Assembly (NCBI GenBank): GCA_029265905.1
Contig: JAJUGR010000015.1
Span: forward strand, 1-56,098
DNA length: 56,098 bases
Direction of reading: 5' to 3'
Origin: Sporomusaceae bacterium
GTDB lineage: Bacteria > Bacillota > Negativicutes > Acidaminococcales > JAJUGR01
Shown here: positions 6,411 to 15,519 of the stretch, piece by piece
Layout of the letters: the number at the start of each line of letters is the position of its first letter
Numbering within the stretch: the stretch's first letter is position 1
The notes under the pieces: model-generated
Database searches by the model: none
Told to the model about the DNA's origin: nothing
The model's input: the letters and a program-made list of their open reading frames with translations, nothing else
Program-made: the position numbers and the translations under genes

Positions 6411-7748
6411 TTATTGTTCGGTCATTTGCGTCAAGTCCGAGAACTTGGTGAAGGCTTTGTGGAAGAAGAGCTGCACCGTATCGACCGGGCCATTGCGGTG
6501 CTTGGCGATGATGATTTCCGTGATGTTCTTCTTGTCCGTTTCGGGATTGTAGTAGTCCTCGCGGTACAGGAAGGAAACGATATCCGCATCCTGCTCCAAG
6601 GAGCCCGACTCGCGCAGGTCGCTGAGCATCGGGCGCTTGATCTGGCGCGATTCAACGCCGCGGCTGAGCTGCGACAGGGCGACGACCGGAACGTTCAGTT
6701 CTCTGGCCAGCGCCTTGAGCGAACGGGAGATTTCGGAGATTTCCTGCTGGCGGTTCTCGCTCTTGCCGCTCGACGACGAGCCCTGCATGAGCTGGAGGTA
6801 GTCGACGATGATCAGCTTCAGGTCATGTTCCACCTTCAACCGCCGGGCTTTAGAGCGCATTTCCATAACCGTAATGCCCGGCGTATCATCGATGAATATG
6901 CCGGCCGAGCTTAAGCGGTCAGCCGCGCTGACAAGCTTTTTCCAGTCGTTGTCCTCTAGTTCGCCGATCCGGAGCCGCTGTGCGTCGATGCCGGCTTCGG
7001 CGCACAGCATACGCTGCACAAGCTGCTCCTTCGACATTTCCAGGCTGAAAAAGGCCACCGACTGCTTCTCGCGAATCGCCACATGCTGGGCGATATTCAG
7101 CACGAAAGCCGTCTTGCCCATACTCGGGCGCGCTGCGATCAGAACCAGGTCAGACGGCTGCAGACCGGCGGTCAGGCGGTCAAAATCCTTAAAGCCGGTC
7201 GCAATGCCGGTGATGCCGCCCTTTGTGGCGTAGAGCTGTTCGATCTTGCTGAAGGCGCTGAACAAAATCTCCTTGATCGGCGTAAAGGCGCGGCCCATGC
7301 GGCGGTTCGCGACCTCAAGCATCATTTTCTCCGATTTGTCCAGGATGTGGGCGGCGTCCTCGGCCCCGTCGTAGCCCATGCCGGCAATCTGCGTCGAAAC
7401 ATTGATCAGGTTGCGCAAGAGCGCCTTCTCCTCCACGATCTTGGCATGATAAAGCACGTTGGCCGCGGTCGGCATGGCGTTGGCCAGAGAGGTGATGTAG
7501 GCGATGCCGCCGACGCCCTCCAGCTTGTTGTCCCGCCGCAGCACCTCGGTCACGGTAATCAAATCGACGCCCTCGTTGCGGTTGAACAGATCCAAAATGG
7601 CCTCATAGATGGTGCGATTGGCTTCCCGGTAAAAGTCATGTGCTTTCAGCACTTCCGTCACCTTGGAAATCGCTTCTTTTTCGATCAGCATCGCCCCAAG
7701 GACCGATTGCTCGGCTTCAATATTTTGCGGGGGCATACGGTCCTGCAT
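6411..7748 (-). CDS. dnaB: replicative DNA helicase DnaB
   Basis: A 445-residue replicative helicase (DnaB; DnaC in Bacillus naming) that unwinds DNA at the fork as a hexamer. The N-terminal domain (MPPQNIEAEQSVLGAML) is followed by the RecA-like motor with Walker A ARPSMGKTAF at about residue 205, then SLEMSKEQL and the Walker B region LKLIIVDYLQLMQ. The start has GAGGTGA six bases upstream. It lies 26 bases after lonC in a minus-strand block that also contains gdpP and rplI, so it is probably co-transcribed with them. No intein is present. Confidence 0.97.
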   Translation of the reverse strand: MQDRMPPQNIEAEQSVLGAMLIEKEAISKVTEVLKAHDFYREANRTIYEAILDLFNRNEGVDLITVTEVLRRDNKLEGVGGIAYITSLANAMPTAANVLYHAKIVEEKALLRNLINVSTQIAGMGYDGAEDAAHILDKSEKMMLEVANRRMGRAFTPIKEILFSAFSKIEQLYATKGGITGIATGFKDFDRLTAGLQPSDLVLIAARPSMGKTAFVLNIAQHVAIREKQSVAFFSLEMSKEQLVQRMLCAEAGIDAQRLRIGELEDNDWKKLVSAADRLSSAGIFIDDTPGITVMEMRSKARRLKVEHDLKLIIVDYLQLMQGSSSSGKSENRQQEISEISRSLKALARELNVPVVALSQLSRGVESRQIKRPMLSDLRESGSLEQDADIVSFLYREDYYNPETDKKNITEIIIAKHRNGPVDTVQLFFHKAFTKFSDLTQMTEQ

Positions 7749-7774
7749 GTGTGGTCACCTCAAACTTCTTGCTG

Positions 7775-9628
7775 TTATTGAAATAAAATCGCCAGCATTT
7801 CATCCACCGTCTCGACCGGGCGAATGTCCAGGCCCAGGTGGCCGGCGGGAATGTCCTTGGCATTTTCCTTCGGTATAATCATCGTGCGGATGCCGGCCTG
7901 CTTGGCGCCGTAGGCTTTTTCAAACACGCCGCCGACCGCCTTGACGCGCCCGCGGATCGACACCTCGCCCGTCACCGCCACATCCTGGCGGATCGGCTTT
8001 TCCTGGATGGCGGAAATAATCGCCGCCGTAATGGCCGCACCGGCGGAGGGGCCTTCAATGTTGCCGCCGCCGATGATATTGACATGCACGTCATAATCTG
8101 ACATGTCGTTGCCCGTCACGCGCCGCACCATGGCGGCGGCATTGAACACGGAGTCCTTGGCCATGCTGCCCGCCGTTTCATTAAAGCGCAGCGTCCCTTT
8201 GCCGCTTTCGCGGGCCGGGAAGGCGATCGTTTCAATTTCAATGACCGAGCCTAGGAAAGACGATACGCCCAGGCCGAAAATCCGTCCGATCTCTTTCGCG
8301 GCGGAGGCCTTCGCCGTCACGTACGGCGTCAGACGCCCCACTTGAAAGACCTGGTAGACGTCTTCTTTTTCAATCACAGCCTCTTGAGCTTTGCCGCCCC
8401 GCGCGTACAGCGCGGCGCCGTAGGCGTCGGACAGGATGTTGATCGCCTTGCGGCCCTCGATCGTGTATTCGCTGATCAATTCGGCCACGCCCGGGGCTAG
8501 ACCGACCTTCAGCCGGTGGGCCGCATTCACCACGATCTGCCGGATATGATCCGGCGTCAGTGGCTCAAAATAAATTTCCGCGCACCGCGAACGGATCGCG
8601 GGCGTAATTTCCGACGGATCGCGCGTCGTGGCGCCGATCAAGACGAAATCGGCCGGCGCGCCTTTTTCAAACAGCTGCCGGATATAGGCCGGTATCGCCT
8701 TGTCCGTTTCGTCGTAGTAAGGCGACTCGAAGAACACGCGTTTGTCTTCCAGCACCTTCAACAGCTTATTTTGCAGCAGCGGGTCCATTTCGCCGATTTC
8801 ATCAATGAACAGGATGCCGCCATGCGCTTCCGTAACCAGCCCGGTTTTAGGCTCCGGGATGCCGGTGTCGGCAAAGTCGCGCCGCGCGCCCTGGTAGATC
8901 GGGTCATGCACCGATCCCAAGAGCGGGTTGGTCATGTCGCGCGGGTCCCAGCGCAAGGTCGCACCGTCAACCTCGACAAAGGGAGCGCTCTTTTTGAACG
9001 GCGTGTATTTGAGCCGCTTCGCCTCCTCCAGCACCAGCCGGGCGGCGGTCGTCTTGCCTACGCCGGGCGGCCCATACAAAATCAAATGCTGAGGATAGGG
9101 CGACAAGAGCTTGGCCGACAAGGCGGCCACCGCCCGCTCCTGGCCGACGATTTCCGCCATCGATGACGGGCGCAAAAACTCCATCGCCGTCGCGCTGAGC
9201 TTGAGCCGCTCCTTTTTCTGCAAATCGGCCAGTTTTTTTCGGGTATGCGGCGTTTCCACTTCCTTGGCTGCGTCCTTCAGCACCTGCGCGCGAATTTCCT
9301 GAACGTACTGTTCCTGCTTCTCATCCATTTTTTCCGCAACGCGCTTTTCAATGCGGTCTTCCATCGCCCGCCTGGCGACTTGCTCGGCCAGTTCCTCTTC
9401 CAGTTCGGCGATGACTTCCGCAATTTCGTCCGCCGCGGGAACGGCGTCAATCGTCGGATCTTCCATCACCAGGCGCTGCAAAGCCAGCAGCCGTTCGCCC
9501 GGGTTCGTCGAGCGCATCAATTCCAGCGCTTCAAGCTTGCCGGCCTTCACAATCAGACGGTCCGGACCAACTAATGAGGAATACAGGGCGAACAACGCCT
9601 TTATCTGCTTATTGATATCTTCCTTCAT
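7775..9628 (-). CDS. lonC: LonC-type ATP-dependent protease
   Basis: A 617-residue Lon-family protease that lacks the substrate-binding domain of classical LonA. A coiled-coil, charged N-terminus (residues 60-150) precedes an AAA+ domain with Walker A YGPPGVGKTTAA (about 187-198) and Walker B GGILFIDEIGEM. The C-terminal protease domain has the catalytic serine in GPSAGAA and the lysine about 40 residues later in KAYGAKQAG, giving the Ser-Lys dyad. LonC proteins of Firmicutes are cytoplasmic, and some are linked to heat response. It sits between rplI (13 bases) and dnaB (26 bases). The LonC rather than LonB assignment rests on length and lack of membrane helices. Confidence 0.88.
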   Translation of the reverse strand: MKEDINKQIKALFALYSSLVGPDRLIVKAGKLEALELMRSTNPGERLLALQRLVMEDPTIDAVPAADEIAEVIAELEEELAEQVARRAMEDRIEKRVAEKMDEKQEQYVQEIRAQVLKDAAKEVETPHTRKKLADLQKKERLKLSATAMEFLRPSSMAEIVGQERAVAALSAKLLSPYPQHLILYGPPGVGKTTAARLVLEEAKRLKYTPFKKSAPFVEVDGATLRWDPRDMTNPLLGSVHDPIYQGARRDFADTGIPEPKTGLVTEAHGGILFIDEIGEMDPLLQNKLLKVLEDKRVFFESPYYDETDKAIPAYIRQLFEKGAPADFVLIGATTRDPSEITPAIRSRCAEIYFEPLTPDHIRQIVVNAAHRLKVGLAPGVAELISEYTIEGRKAINILSDAYGAALYARGGKAQEAVIEKEDVYQVFQVGRLTPYVTAKASAAKEIGRIFGLGVSSFLGSVIEIETIAFPARESGKGTLRFNETAGSMAKDSVFNAAAMVRRVTGNDMSDYDVHVNIIGGGNIEGPSAGAAITAAIISAIQEKPIRQDVAVTGEVSIRGRVKAVGGVFEKAYGAKQAGIRTMIIPKENAKDIPAGHLGLDIRPVETVDEMLAILFQ

Positions 9629-9641
9629 ACACGTTCCTTCC

Positions 9642-10091
9642 TTATTTTTGCGCCCGAACGTCGACGGTAAATTCCGCCGTTACCTCCGTATGCAGCTTCA
9701 CAACGGCGCGATAAATGCCCAGCGCTTTTACCGGTTCTTTCAGTTCCACCTTGCGGCGGTCGATGTCTAGACCCGTCTGCTTGATCAGCGCTTCCGCCAC
9801 ATCCTTGCCGGTGACGGAGCCGAACAGCTTGCCGTTTTCACCGACGCGCAAGTTCATCACCACCGTCACTTTGCTGATCTGGCTGGCCAGCACACGCGCC
9901 TCATCCAGACGGCGCTGCGCCTTATGCGCTTCCGTTGCTTGGTTTTGCTTGGACTGGTTTACGTTGGCCTCAGTCGCCGGCGCCGCCAGCTTCTTGGGCA
10001 GCAGGAAATTGCGGGCATATCCTTCGGACACCTCGATGATGTCACCTTTTTTCCCCATTTTTTTCACTTCGTCCAACAAGATCACTTTCAT
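9642..10091 (-). CDS. rplI: 50S ribosomal protein L9
   Basis: 149 residues, the usual L9 length. The N-terminal globular domain (MKVILLDEVKKMGKKGDIIE, GYARNFLLPKKLA) is joined by a long helix to the C-terminal RNA-binding domain (LFGSVTGKDVAEAL). L9 binds 23S rRNA at the base of the L1 stalk. I chose the ATG at 10091 because GGAGGA lies at proper distance; a GTG nine bases upstream is too close to it. The start and ribosome-binding site lie inside the 3' end of gdpP, overlapping by 50 bases, which suggests translational coupling. Confidence 0.97.
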   Translation of the reverse strand: MKVILLDEVKKMGKKGDIIEVSEGYARNFLLPKKLAAPATEANVNQSKQNQATEAHKAQRRLDEARVLASQISKVTVVMNLRVGENGKLFGSVTGKDVAEALIKQTGLDIDRRKVELKEPVKALGIYRAVVKLHTEVTAEFTVDVRAQK

Positions 10092-12069
10092 GGTAGTCAC
10101 TCTCCTCCAGGTATTTATTGACCAGCTCGATGATCTGGCGCCGCAGCCGGTTCAGATCATTGCCTTTCAACTGCACGCCGGCAACCGTCTGGTGGCCTCC
10201 GCCGCCTAATTCCTCCATGAGCACCTGCACGTTGACCATCCCGGTCGAACGGGCGCTCACTACCATCTCATCCCCGATTTGCGCAATGACGATGCTCACG
10301 CGAATTCCTTCGATATTGAGCATCATATCGGCAGCCTGGGCGGCCAGCACCGACGTGGCGGCCAACTCCGGCGGGCAGGTGGCGATAATGACGCCGCCAG
10401 GCAGAATCTCCGCCGACGATACAATCGCGGCCCGCAGCTTAACCGACTTGAAATCCAGGCTAAACAACTGTCGGACCATATTCGGATCGGCCCCCGCCTT
10501 GCGCAAAAACGAGGCGGCGTCGAACGTCCGCGCGCCGGTCTGAACGGCAAAGTTCTTCGTGTCGACCACAATGCCGGCATACAGGGCCGAGGCCTCCAGC
10601 CGGCTGAAATCCATCCGATCGTCGAAGTATTGCAGCAGTTCCGTCACCAGTTCGCTCGTCGATGAAGCCGATGGTTCCATGTAGGTCAAGAGCGGTTTTT
10701 CAATGAAGTCCTCCGCCCGGCGGTGATGATCGACCACCACCCGCTTACTGATGAGGTTCAACAGCGGGGGGTGCGCCGACAGCATCGGCCGGTGATGATC
10801 GACAATGAACAGCAGGCTGTTGGCGGAAATGAGCCTGACCGCCTCCTCTCCGCTCACGTAAATGGATTCGTACTCTTTGTAGTCCGGCAGCAATTCATTG
10901 AGCTTGGTCAGCGAGCTGCTGCGGCCGCTGTTGACGATGTGGACCGGCTTCTTCAGGTGCAACGCCATTTTGGCCATGCCGATCGCGCTGCCGATCGAGT
11001 CAAAATCCTCGTTGGCGTGGCCCATCACAAAGACGCGGTCCGCCTCGGCAATCAATTCGTGCAGCGCCTGGGCGACAATTCTGGCCCGCACGCGCGTGTT
11101 TTTCTCCAGCGCCTTTGACTTGCCGCCAAAAAACTGCATGTCGCCGTACATCGAAACCGTCGCCTGATCGCCGCCGCGACCGAGCGACAGGTCCAGGCAG
11201 GCCTGCGCTTTTTGCCCCAGTTCGGAAATATTCTTCTCGCCCACGGCAATGCCGATGCTCAAGGTCAGCGGGATAGTGTTGCCCGCGCGAATCTCGCGCA
11301 TCCGGTCCAAAATATCAAACTTATGCAAAATGACGCGGTCAAGGGTCGCCCGGTCGATAACGACAAAATACAGATCATCGGCGTAATGCTTGAACACGCC
11401 GCCGAGCTCCGCCACCCACGTCCCGATCAGCTTGTTCACCTCCGCCACCACGGTAGCGCGCTGGCTGTCCGTCATCCCTTTCAGCACGTCGTTGTAGTTA
11501 TCAAACTGAAGGTAAGTAAGGGCCAGTTGCTCCGCCTCATAGCGGTCGCGCAGATGCTCCTGCTCCGTCACGTCAGTGAAGAAAAGCAGCGTGAAGCGTT
11601 CCGCCGGCTCGCTTTCCGTCACAATGCAGCGGTGGACGACATTGAACACGCGATCAGCGCATTCATACAGCCGCTCGCCGTCCGTGCCATGGAAGGAGGC
11701 AAAGTCAACCGCCGGGCAAACCACTTCCACCCGCTGCCCCTCAACCGCATCCTCGCCGAACCACTCGGTAAACACGCGGTTGCGCCAGTGGATCTGCTGC
11801 CCCTCGTCGACAATCGCAATCGCCATCGGCAATTCCTGCAAGGCGTAATAGGTCGCCTTGTCCACGTTGCTGATCACGGACTCCAAGTAGCGGGTCAGGG
11901 CCTTCTCGCGCTGCGAATAGCGGCGCCGCCCCAGGTAGTACATCGCGTACAACAACACGAGGCCGACGACAGCCAGCCAAGTCTTCAAAAAGGCGATGAT
12001 GATCACGAGGATCGCGGCAAACACCAAATAAATGCGCACATCAAACCAAAAAGACGGTTCACGAAACAT
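10042..12069 (-). CDS. gdpP: GdpP-type cyclic-di-AMP phosphodiesterase
   Basis: A 675-residue membrane protein that hydrolyses cyclic di-AMP. Two N-terminal helices (residues 10-50) precede a PAS-like sensor (ALQELPMAIAIVDEGQQIHW), a degenerate GGDEF-like domain (LTLSIGIAVG, with RGGDQATVSMYGD in place of an intact signature) and a DHH/DHHA1 catalytic part. The DHH motifs are present: MGHANEDFDSIGSA, VDHHR and the C-terminal GGGGHQTVAGVQL. The last 50 bases overlap rplI. The yybS-gdpP-rplI-lonC-dnaB order matches other Firmicutes, where gdpP affects potassium homeostasis, wall stress and antibiotic tolerance. Confidence 0.95.
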   Translation of the reverse strand: MFREPSFWFDVRIYLVFAAILVIIIAFLKTWLAVVGLVLLYAMYYLGRRRYSQREKALTRYLESVISNVDKATYYALQELPMAIAIVDEGQQIHWRNRVFTEWFGEDAVEGQRVEVVCPAVDFASFHGTDGERLYECADRVFNVVHRCIVTESEPAERFTLLFFTDVTEQEHLRDRYEAEQLALTYLQFDNYNDVLKGMTDSQRATVVAEVNKLIGTWVAELGGVFKHYADDLYFVVIDRATLDRVILHKFDILDRMREIRAGNTIPLTLSIGIAVGEKNISELGQKAQACLDLSLGRGGDQATVSMYGDMQFFGGKSKALEKNTRVRARIVAQALHELIAEADRVFVMGHANEDFDSIGSAIGMAKMALHLKKPVHIVNSGRSSSLTKLNELLPDYKEYESIYVSGEEAVRLISANSLLFIVDHHRPMLSAHPPLLNLISKRVVVDHHRRAEDFIEKPLLTYMEPSASSTSELVTELLQYFDDRMDFSRLEASALYAGIVVDTKNFAVQTGARTFDAASFLRKAGADPNMVRQLFSLDFKSVKLRAAIVSSAEILPGGVIIATCPPELAATSVLAAQAADMMLNIEGIRVSIVIAQIGDEMVVSARSTGMVNVQVLMEELGGGGHQTVAGVQLKGNDLNRLRRQIIELVNKYLEESDYHESDLVGRSEKNGEKR

Positions 12070-12081
12070 GCTCTCGCCCCC

Positions 12082-13056
12082 CTAGCGGGATTCCTTTTCT
12101 GCCAAAGCCGTCCGGCGAAGCTTCCGGTAGTCCATCACCAGGTCAAAGGCCCCGGCCAGCACTATCAACTGCGTGAACAAACCGTTGGTGAAGATCATGA
12201 ATATCAGCACCGGCCGAATCCACTTGGGCCAGTTTTTTTCGTAGCTCAAATGCGCCAAGAGCGCAATGCCCTGCACCATCAGGGCCACGTTCGCCAGCAC
12301 CTGCAAGTTGACGCCGACCAGGTACGGCCAGGCCGTCTGATCAGCATGGTACAGCGCGACAACCAGCAGCGATCCGCCGTACAGCCAAATGAAATAGTAT
12401 GGGATGCTCCATTGCCGGAGCGGCGGAAACGGCGGCGTTATATAATTGAGTTTTTTTAAGACTGCCTTAGCAATCCAAAAATTAATGTACGTATCGATGA
12501 CCGAAGCCACGGCGAACCCGGCCGGCAAAATCAGCTTCATTAAGTCAAGCGTCGTGCGCATGGTCTGCTCTAAAACTGCCAAATCCGCATCCTTGAGGCC
12601 GAAGCCGCGATAGAGTTCCATGACGGACTCCACGCCTTTTGTCATGCCCTCCATCTGCAGGGCAAGAGGGTTGACCCCCATGAGCAAAAAGGAGGCGCCG
12701 AGAACAAGGCCTTTGGAAATGAGGGAAGCGACGGAACCCCACAGCATCACCTTGAACGGCGAGTACCGCTTGTGAAAGCAATGGCCGAGCGTGAGCGCGA
12801 TCAGGCCAAAGCCCAGGACAACCGACAGCGCTTGCAGCGGGCTGATTAAAATAGCCATCACAACGCCGGAAACCGCCAGACACAAGAAGCTCCAGCGAAA
12901 GCCATGGCGGACGCCCAATAAAACGATGGGAACCGGCCAAACCAGATTGACAAACATTCCCAACACAGGAACATAGACGCTCATCAAGGCGAAAACAATG
13001 GACATGGCCGCCAGGATTCCCCCTTCGACCATTGACCGGGTACGCACTGCCTGCAC
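12082..13056 (-). CDS. yybS: YybS-family (DUF2232) multispanning membrane protein
   Basis: A 324-residue integral membrane protein with about eight hydrophobic segments, in the DUF2232/YybS family whose function is unknown. It lies 12 bases upstream of gdpP, a conserved pairing in Firmicutes, and could be a transport or scaffold partner of that phosphodiesterase. I chose the GTG at 13056: AAGGAGG lies nine bases before it, whereas the in-frame TTG at 13065 directly abuts that sequence. It is preceded by a terminator at 13148-13176. Confidence 0.88.
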   Translation of the reverse strand: MQAVRTRSMVEGGILAAMSIVFALMSVYVPVLGMFVNLVWPVPIVLLGVRHGFRWSFLCLAVSGVVMAILISPLQALSVVLGFGLIALTLGHCFHKRYSPFKVMLWGSVASLISKGLVLGASFLLMGVNPLALQMEGMTKGVESVMELYRGFGLKDADLAVLEQTMRTTLDLMKLILPAGFAVASVIDTYINFWIAKAVLKKLNYITPPFPPLRQWSIPYYFIWLYGGSLLVVALYHADQTAWPYLVGVNLQVLANVALMVQGIALLAHLSYEKNWPKWIRPVLIFMIFTNGLFTQLIVLAGAFDLVMDYRKLRRTALAEKESR

Positions 13057-13147
13057 GAGTTGCAACCTCCTTAAAATAAGGAACTATCTTTCTTTATATT
13101 CGCCCGAAAAACGCACTTTCCTCTCGGCGCAGCAAATAAAGGCATGT

Positions 13148-13176
13148 AAAAAAAGCCGGAGGAATCCTCCGGCTTT
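13148..13176 (-). terminator. terminator after rpsF-ssb-rpsR
   Basis: A perfect inverted repeat AAAGCCGGAGGA/TCCTCCGGCTTT followed on the minus strand by seven T. It lies 12 bases after the rpsR stop and separates the ribosomal protein operon from yybS. Confidence 0.95.
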
Positions 13177-13188
13177 CACAAATCTTAC

Positions 13189-13419
13189 TTATTCCGCTGT
13201 GAACGGCAGCAATGCAACCATGCGCGCGCGTTTTACAGCCAGCGTCAATTGGCGCTGATGTTTGGCGCAATTGCCCGAAATACGCCGCGGCAGGATCTTG
13301 CCCCGCTCCGAGGTGTACCGGCGCAAGCGAGGCACATCTTTATAGTCGATTTGTTCAACTTTATCAACGCAAAAGCTGCAGACTTTTCTTCTGCCTCTTC
13401 TACCTTTTTCCCGTCTCAC
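13189..13419 (-). CDS. rpsR: 30S ribosomal protein S18
   Basis: A 76-residue S18 with the conserved core [20 protein letters not shown] and [15 protein letters not shown]18 binds S6 on the platform of the small subunit. The N-terminus holds a cysteine pair (CSFC) and NCAKH, so this may be a zinc-type variant. The start is a GTG at 13419 with AAGGAGG nine bases upstream. It is the third gene of rpsF-ssb-rpsR. Confidence 0.97.
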   Translation of the reverse strand: MRREKGRRGRRKVCSFCVDKVEQIDYKDVPRLRRYTSERGKILPRRISGNCAKHQRQLTLAVKRARMVALLPFTAE

Positions 13420-13440
13420 TGAGCCATACCTCCTTCAAGA

Positions 13441-13845
13441 TTAAAATGGAATGTCATCTTCTGGAGAGACTTCCGGACCGAATACGCCGGCGTCATCAGG
13501 CCGATGTTCTTCTGAACCGGCGGCGTTCGCCGCACGACGTTCCAAAAATTCCACACTCTGAGCGATGATTTCCGTCGCCCAGCGTTTTTGGCCGTCTTTC
13601 CCTTCATAAGAACGGATCTGCAACCGCCCGTCTACGAGCACCCGCTGACCCTTGGTCAAAGAGTTGCCGCAGGTTTCGGCCACCTTGCCCCACACCACGA
13701 TGGGTATGAAGTCAGCTTCCCGCTGGCCCCCCGGGGCCGTGAACCGGTCTACGGCAAGCGTAAAGGTCGCCACCACTTTGCCGGTTTGCGTATACCGCAC
13801 TTCCGGGTCCCGCGTCAAACGTCCTACCAGTATCACTTTATTCAT
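13441..13845 (-). CDS. ssb: single-stranded DNA-binding protein
   Basis: A 134-residue SSB with an N-terminal OB fold ([20 protein letters not shown]), a flexible linker and the acidic tip EDDIPF that recruits repair and replication partners. It protects single-stranded DNA at forks. Its position between rpsF and rpsR is the standard Firmicute arrangement. Confidence 0.98.
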   Translation of the reverse strand: MNKVILVGRLTRDPEVRYTQTGKVVATFTLAVDRFTAPGGQREADFIPIVVWGKVAETCGNSLTKGQRVLVDGRLQIRSYEGKDGQKRWATEIIAQSVEFLERRAANAAGSEEHRPDDAGVFGPEVSPEDDIPF

Positions 13846-13866
13846 CGGGCAAGCCTCCTGGTTCTT

Positions 13867-14151
13867 TTACTCGTCGCGCTTTACGATCATGTGGCGCAAC
13901 AATTCTTCCGTGATCTTCATGACACGGTCAAGTTCGTTTACGACAGCCGGTTCAGCAGAGAACAGGGTCAGGCAGTAAAAGCCTTCTGTCATGCCTTTCA
14001 GTTCATACGCGAGCCGTTTTTTGCCCCAACGGTCGATTTTTTCAATCGTACCGCCGTTTGCAGTGATCAGATTTTCAAACTTGCTGATAACCGCATTCGT
14101 GGCTTCTTCATCCATCGGCTTAACGATGAACATGACTTCGTAATTTCTCAA
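13867..14151 (-). CDS. rpsF: 30S ribosomal protein S6
   Basis: A 94-residue S6 with RNYEVMFIVKP at the start and IEKIDRWGKKRLAYELKGM in the middle. I chose the TTG at 14151: an extended AGGAGGTGAT match to the 16S rRNA tail lies just before it, and the protein then begins MRNYEVMF as in relatives. The in-frame GTG at 14160 lies within that ribosome-binding site. A GC-rich hairpin in the leader (about 14176-14200) could be the S6-S18 autoregulatory element, but I cannot match its consensus. Confidence 0.95.
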   Translation of the reverse strand: MRNYEVMFIVKPMDEEATNAVISKFENLITANGGTIEKIDRWGKKRLAYELKGMTEGFYCLTLFSAEPAVVNELDRVMKITEELLRHMIVKRDE

Positions 14152-14218
14152 CGAAATCACCTCCTCCTTTGGTCTATGGCTCCCTGCCTGGGAGCAGGGG
14201 GAATTTGTGGACTACACA

Positions 14219-14247
14219 AGTATATCACTAGGTTCAGGAGAAAACAA
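14219..14247 (-). promoter_or_regulatory. promoter of rpsF-ssb-rpsR
   Basis: TTGTTT (14247..14242) and TATACT (14224..14219) are 17 bases apart on the minus strand. The leader of about 60 bases holds the hairpin CCCTGC-CTGGGA-GCAGGG read on the plus strand. Confidence 0.55.
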
Positions 14248-14254
14248 GTGGCTA

Positions 14255-15361
14255 TTAAACATTAAAACGGAAATAAGTGACGTCGCCGTCCTGCATGATA
14301 TATTCCTTGCCCTCTAAGCGCACCTGGCCTTTTTCTTTGGCGGCCGCCGGCGAACCCGCGGCGATCAAGTCATTGTAGCCGACGATCTCGGCCCGGATAA
14401 AGCCGCGCTCGATGTCCGTGTGGATCTTGCCGGCCGCCTGCGGCGCCTTGGTGTTGTTGCGAATCGTCCAGGCGCGCACTTCCTGCTCACCGGCGGTGAA
14501 GAAGGTCATCAAGCCCAGGAGCTCATAGCTGGCGCGGATTAAGCGGTCCAGACCGGACTCCTGCATGCCTAGCGCTTCTAAAAAGTCCTTTGCTTCCGCA
14601 GCGTCGAGTTCGGCGATTTCCGCTTCGATTTTCGCGCAGACGACAACCGTGCCCGCGCCCTCTTGCGCCGCATACTCGCGCACGCGGGCCACGTAGGGGT
14701 TGCCGCTGGCATCGGCCGCCTCCTCCTCGTTGACATTGGCGACGTACAGAGTCGGCTTCAGCGTCAATAGGTTCAGTTCCCGTACAACTTCCCTTTCCTC
14801 TTCATCCAGGCCCAACCGGCGCACCGGCGTGCCGTCGCCGAGGCCGGCCATCACTTTTTCCAAAACAACCTTTTCCTGGACGGCTTTCTTGTCGCCCGAT
14901 TTGACCATGCGCGCCAGGCGCTCCAGGCGGCGTTCCACCGCCTCCAGATCGGCCAGGCACAGCTCCGTGCTGATGATTTCGATGTCGCGGATCGGATCGA
15001 CCGAACCCTCGACATGGGTTACATTGCTGTCGGCAAAGCAGCGGACAACCTGCGCAATCGCATCCACTTCGCGGATATGCGCCAAAAATTTGTTGCCCAG
15101 GCCTTCGCCCGTCGACGCGCCTTTTACCAGGCCGGCAATGTCAACAAAGCGCATTGCAGTCGGCAAAACGCGTTTTGGCTTATATATCGAGGCCAGCACG
15201 TCCAAACGGCTATCCGGCACTTCGACAACGCCTACGTTTGGTTCAATGGTGCAAAAGGGGTAGTTGGCCGCTTCTGCGCCCGCCTTGGTAATCGCGTTGA
15301 ACAAGGTGCTCTTGCCTACGTTCGGCAAACCGACTATGCCTACTTCCAAATTCGTACTCAA
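14255..15361 (-). CDS. ychF: redox-linked ribosome-binding ATPase YchF
   Basis: A 368-residue Obg-related P-loop protein. The G1 loop [10 protein letters not shown]3 [10 protein letters not shown] and the altered G4 (NVNEE in place of NKxD) identify YchF, which prefers ATP. The C-terminal TGS-like domain ([20 protein letters not shown]) is complete. YchF associates with ribosomes and modulates translation and stress tolerance. The start is a TTG at 15361 preceded by GGAGAGG. Confidence 0.97.
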   Translation of the reverse strand: MSTNLEVGIVGLPNVGKSTLFNAITKAGAEAANYPFCTIEPNVGVVEVPDSRLDVLASIYKPKRVLPTAMRFVDIAGLVKGASTGEGLGNKFLAHIREVDAIAQVVRCFADSNVTHVEGSVDPIRDIEIISTELCLADLEAVERRLERLARMVKSGDKKAVQEKVVLEKVMAGLGDGTPVRRLGLDEEEREVVRELNLLTLKPTLYVANVNEEEAADASGNPYVARVREYAAQEGAGTVVVCAKIEAEIAELDAAEAKDFLEALGMQESGLDRLIRASYELLGLMTFFTAGEQEVRAWTIRNNTKAPQAAGKIHTDIERGFIRAEIVGYNDLIAAGSPAAAKEKGQVRLEGKEYIMQDGDVTYFRFNV

Positions 15362-15396
15362 CTTTTATCCTCTCCACTCTTTCAATTTGACACTTA

Positions 15397-15426
15397 ATTG
15401 TACCTTAAAGCAGGCGCCATTGACAA
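15397..15426 (-). promoter_or_regulatory. candidate promoter of ychF
   Basis: TTGTCA (15426..15421) and TACAAT (15402..15397) are 18 bases apart on the minus strand, 36 bases upstream of the ychF start. The remaining 15427-15519 has GC-rich inverted segments that may end the upstream radical SAM transcript. Confidence 0.5.
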
Positions 15427-15519
15427 GCGGACGGCCAATAAACGGGTTGCCCGGCGCGTGCTCCGCCGGCAAGAGCGGCTGAACCTGCGTTTATTTCCCG
15501 GGCAATACACGCCCGCCGC

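Noticed and set aside
11212-12459. 415-codon plus-strand frame opposite gdpP and yybS
   Set aside because: It spans two well-identified genes in antisense, is rich in His, Gln and Arg as shadow frames are, and has no ribosome-binding site.
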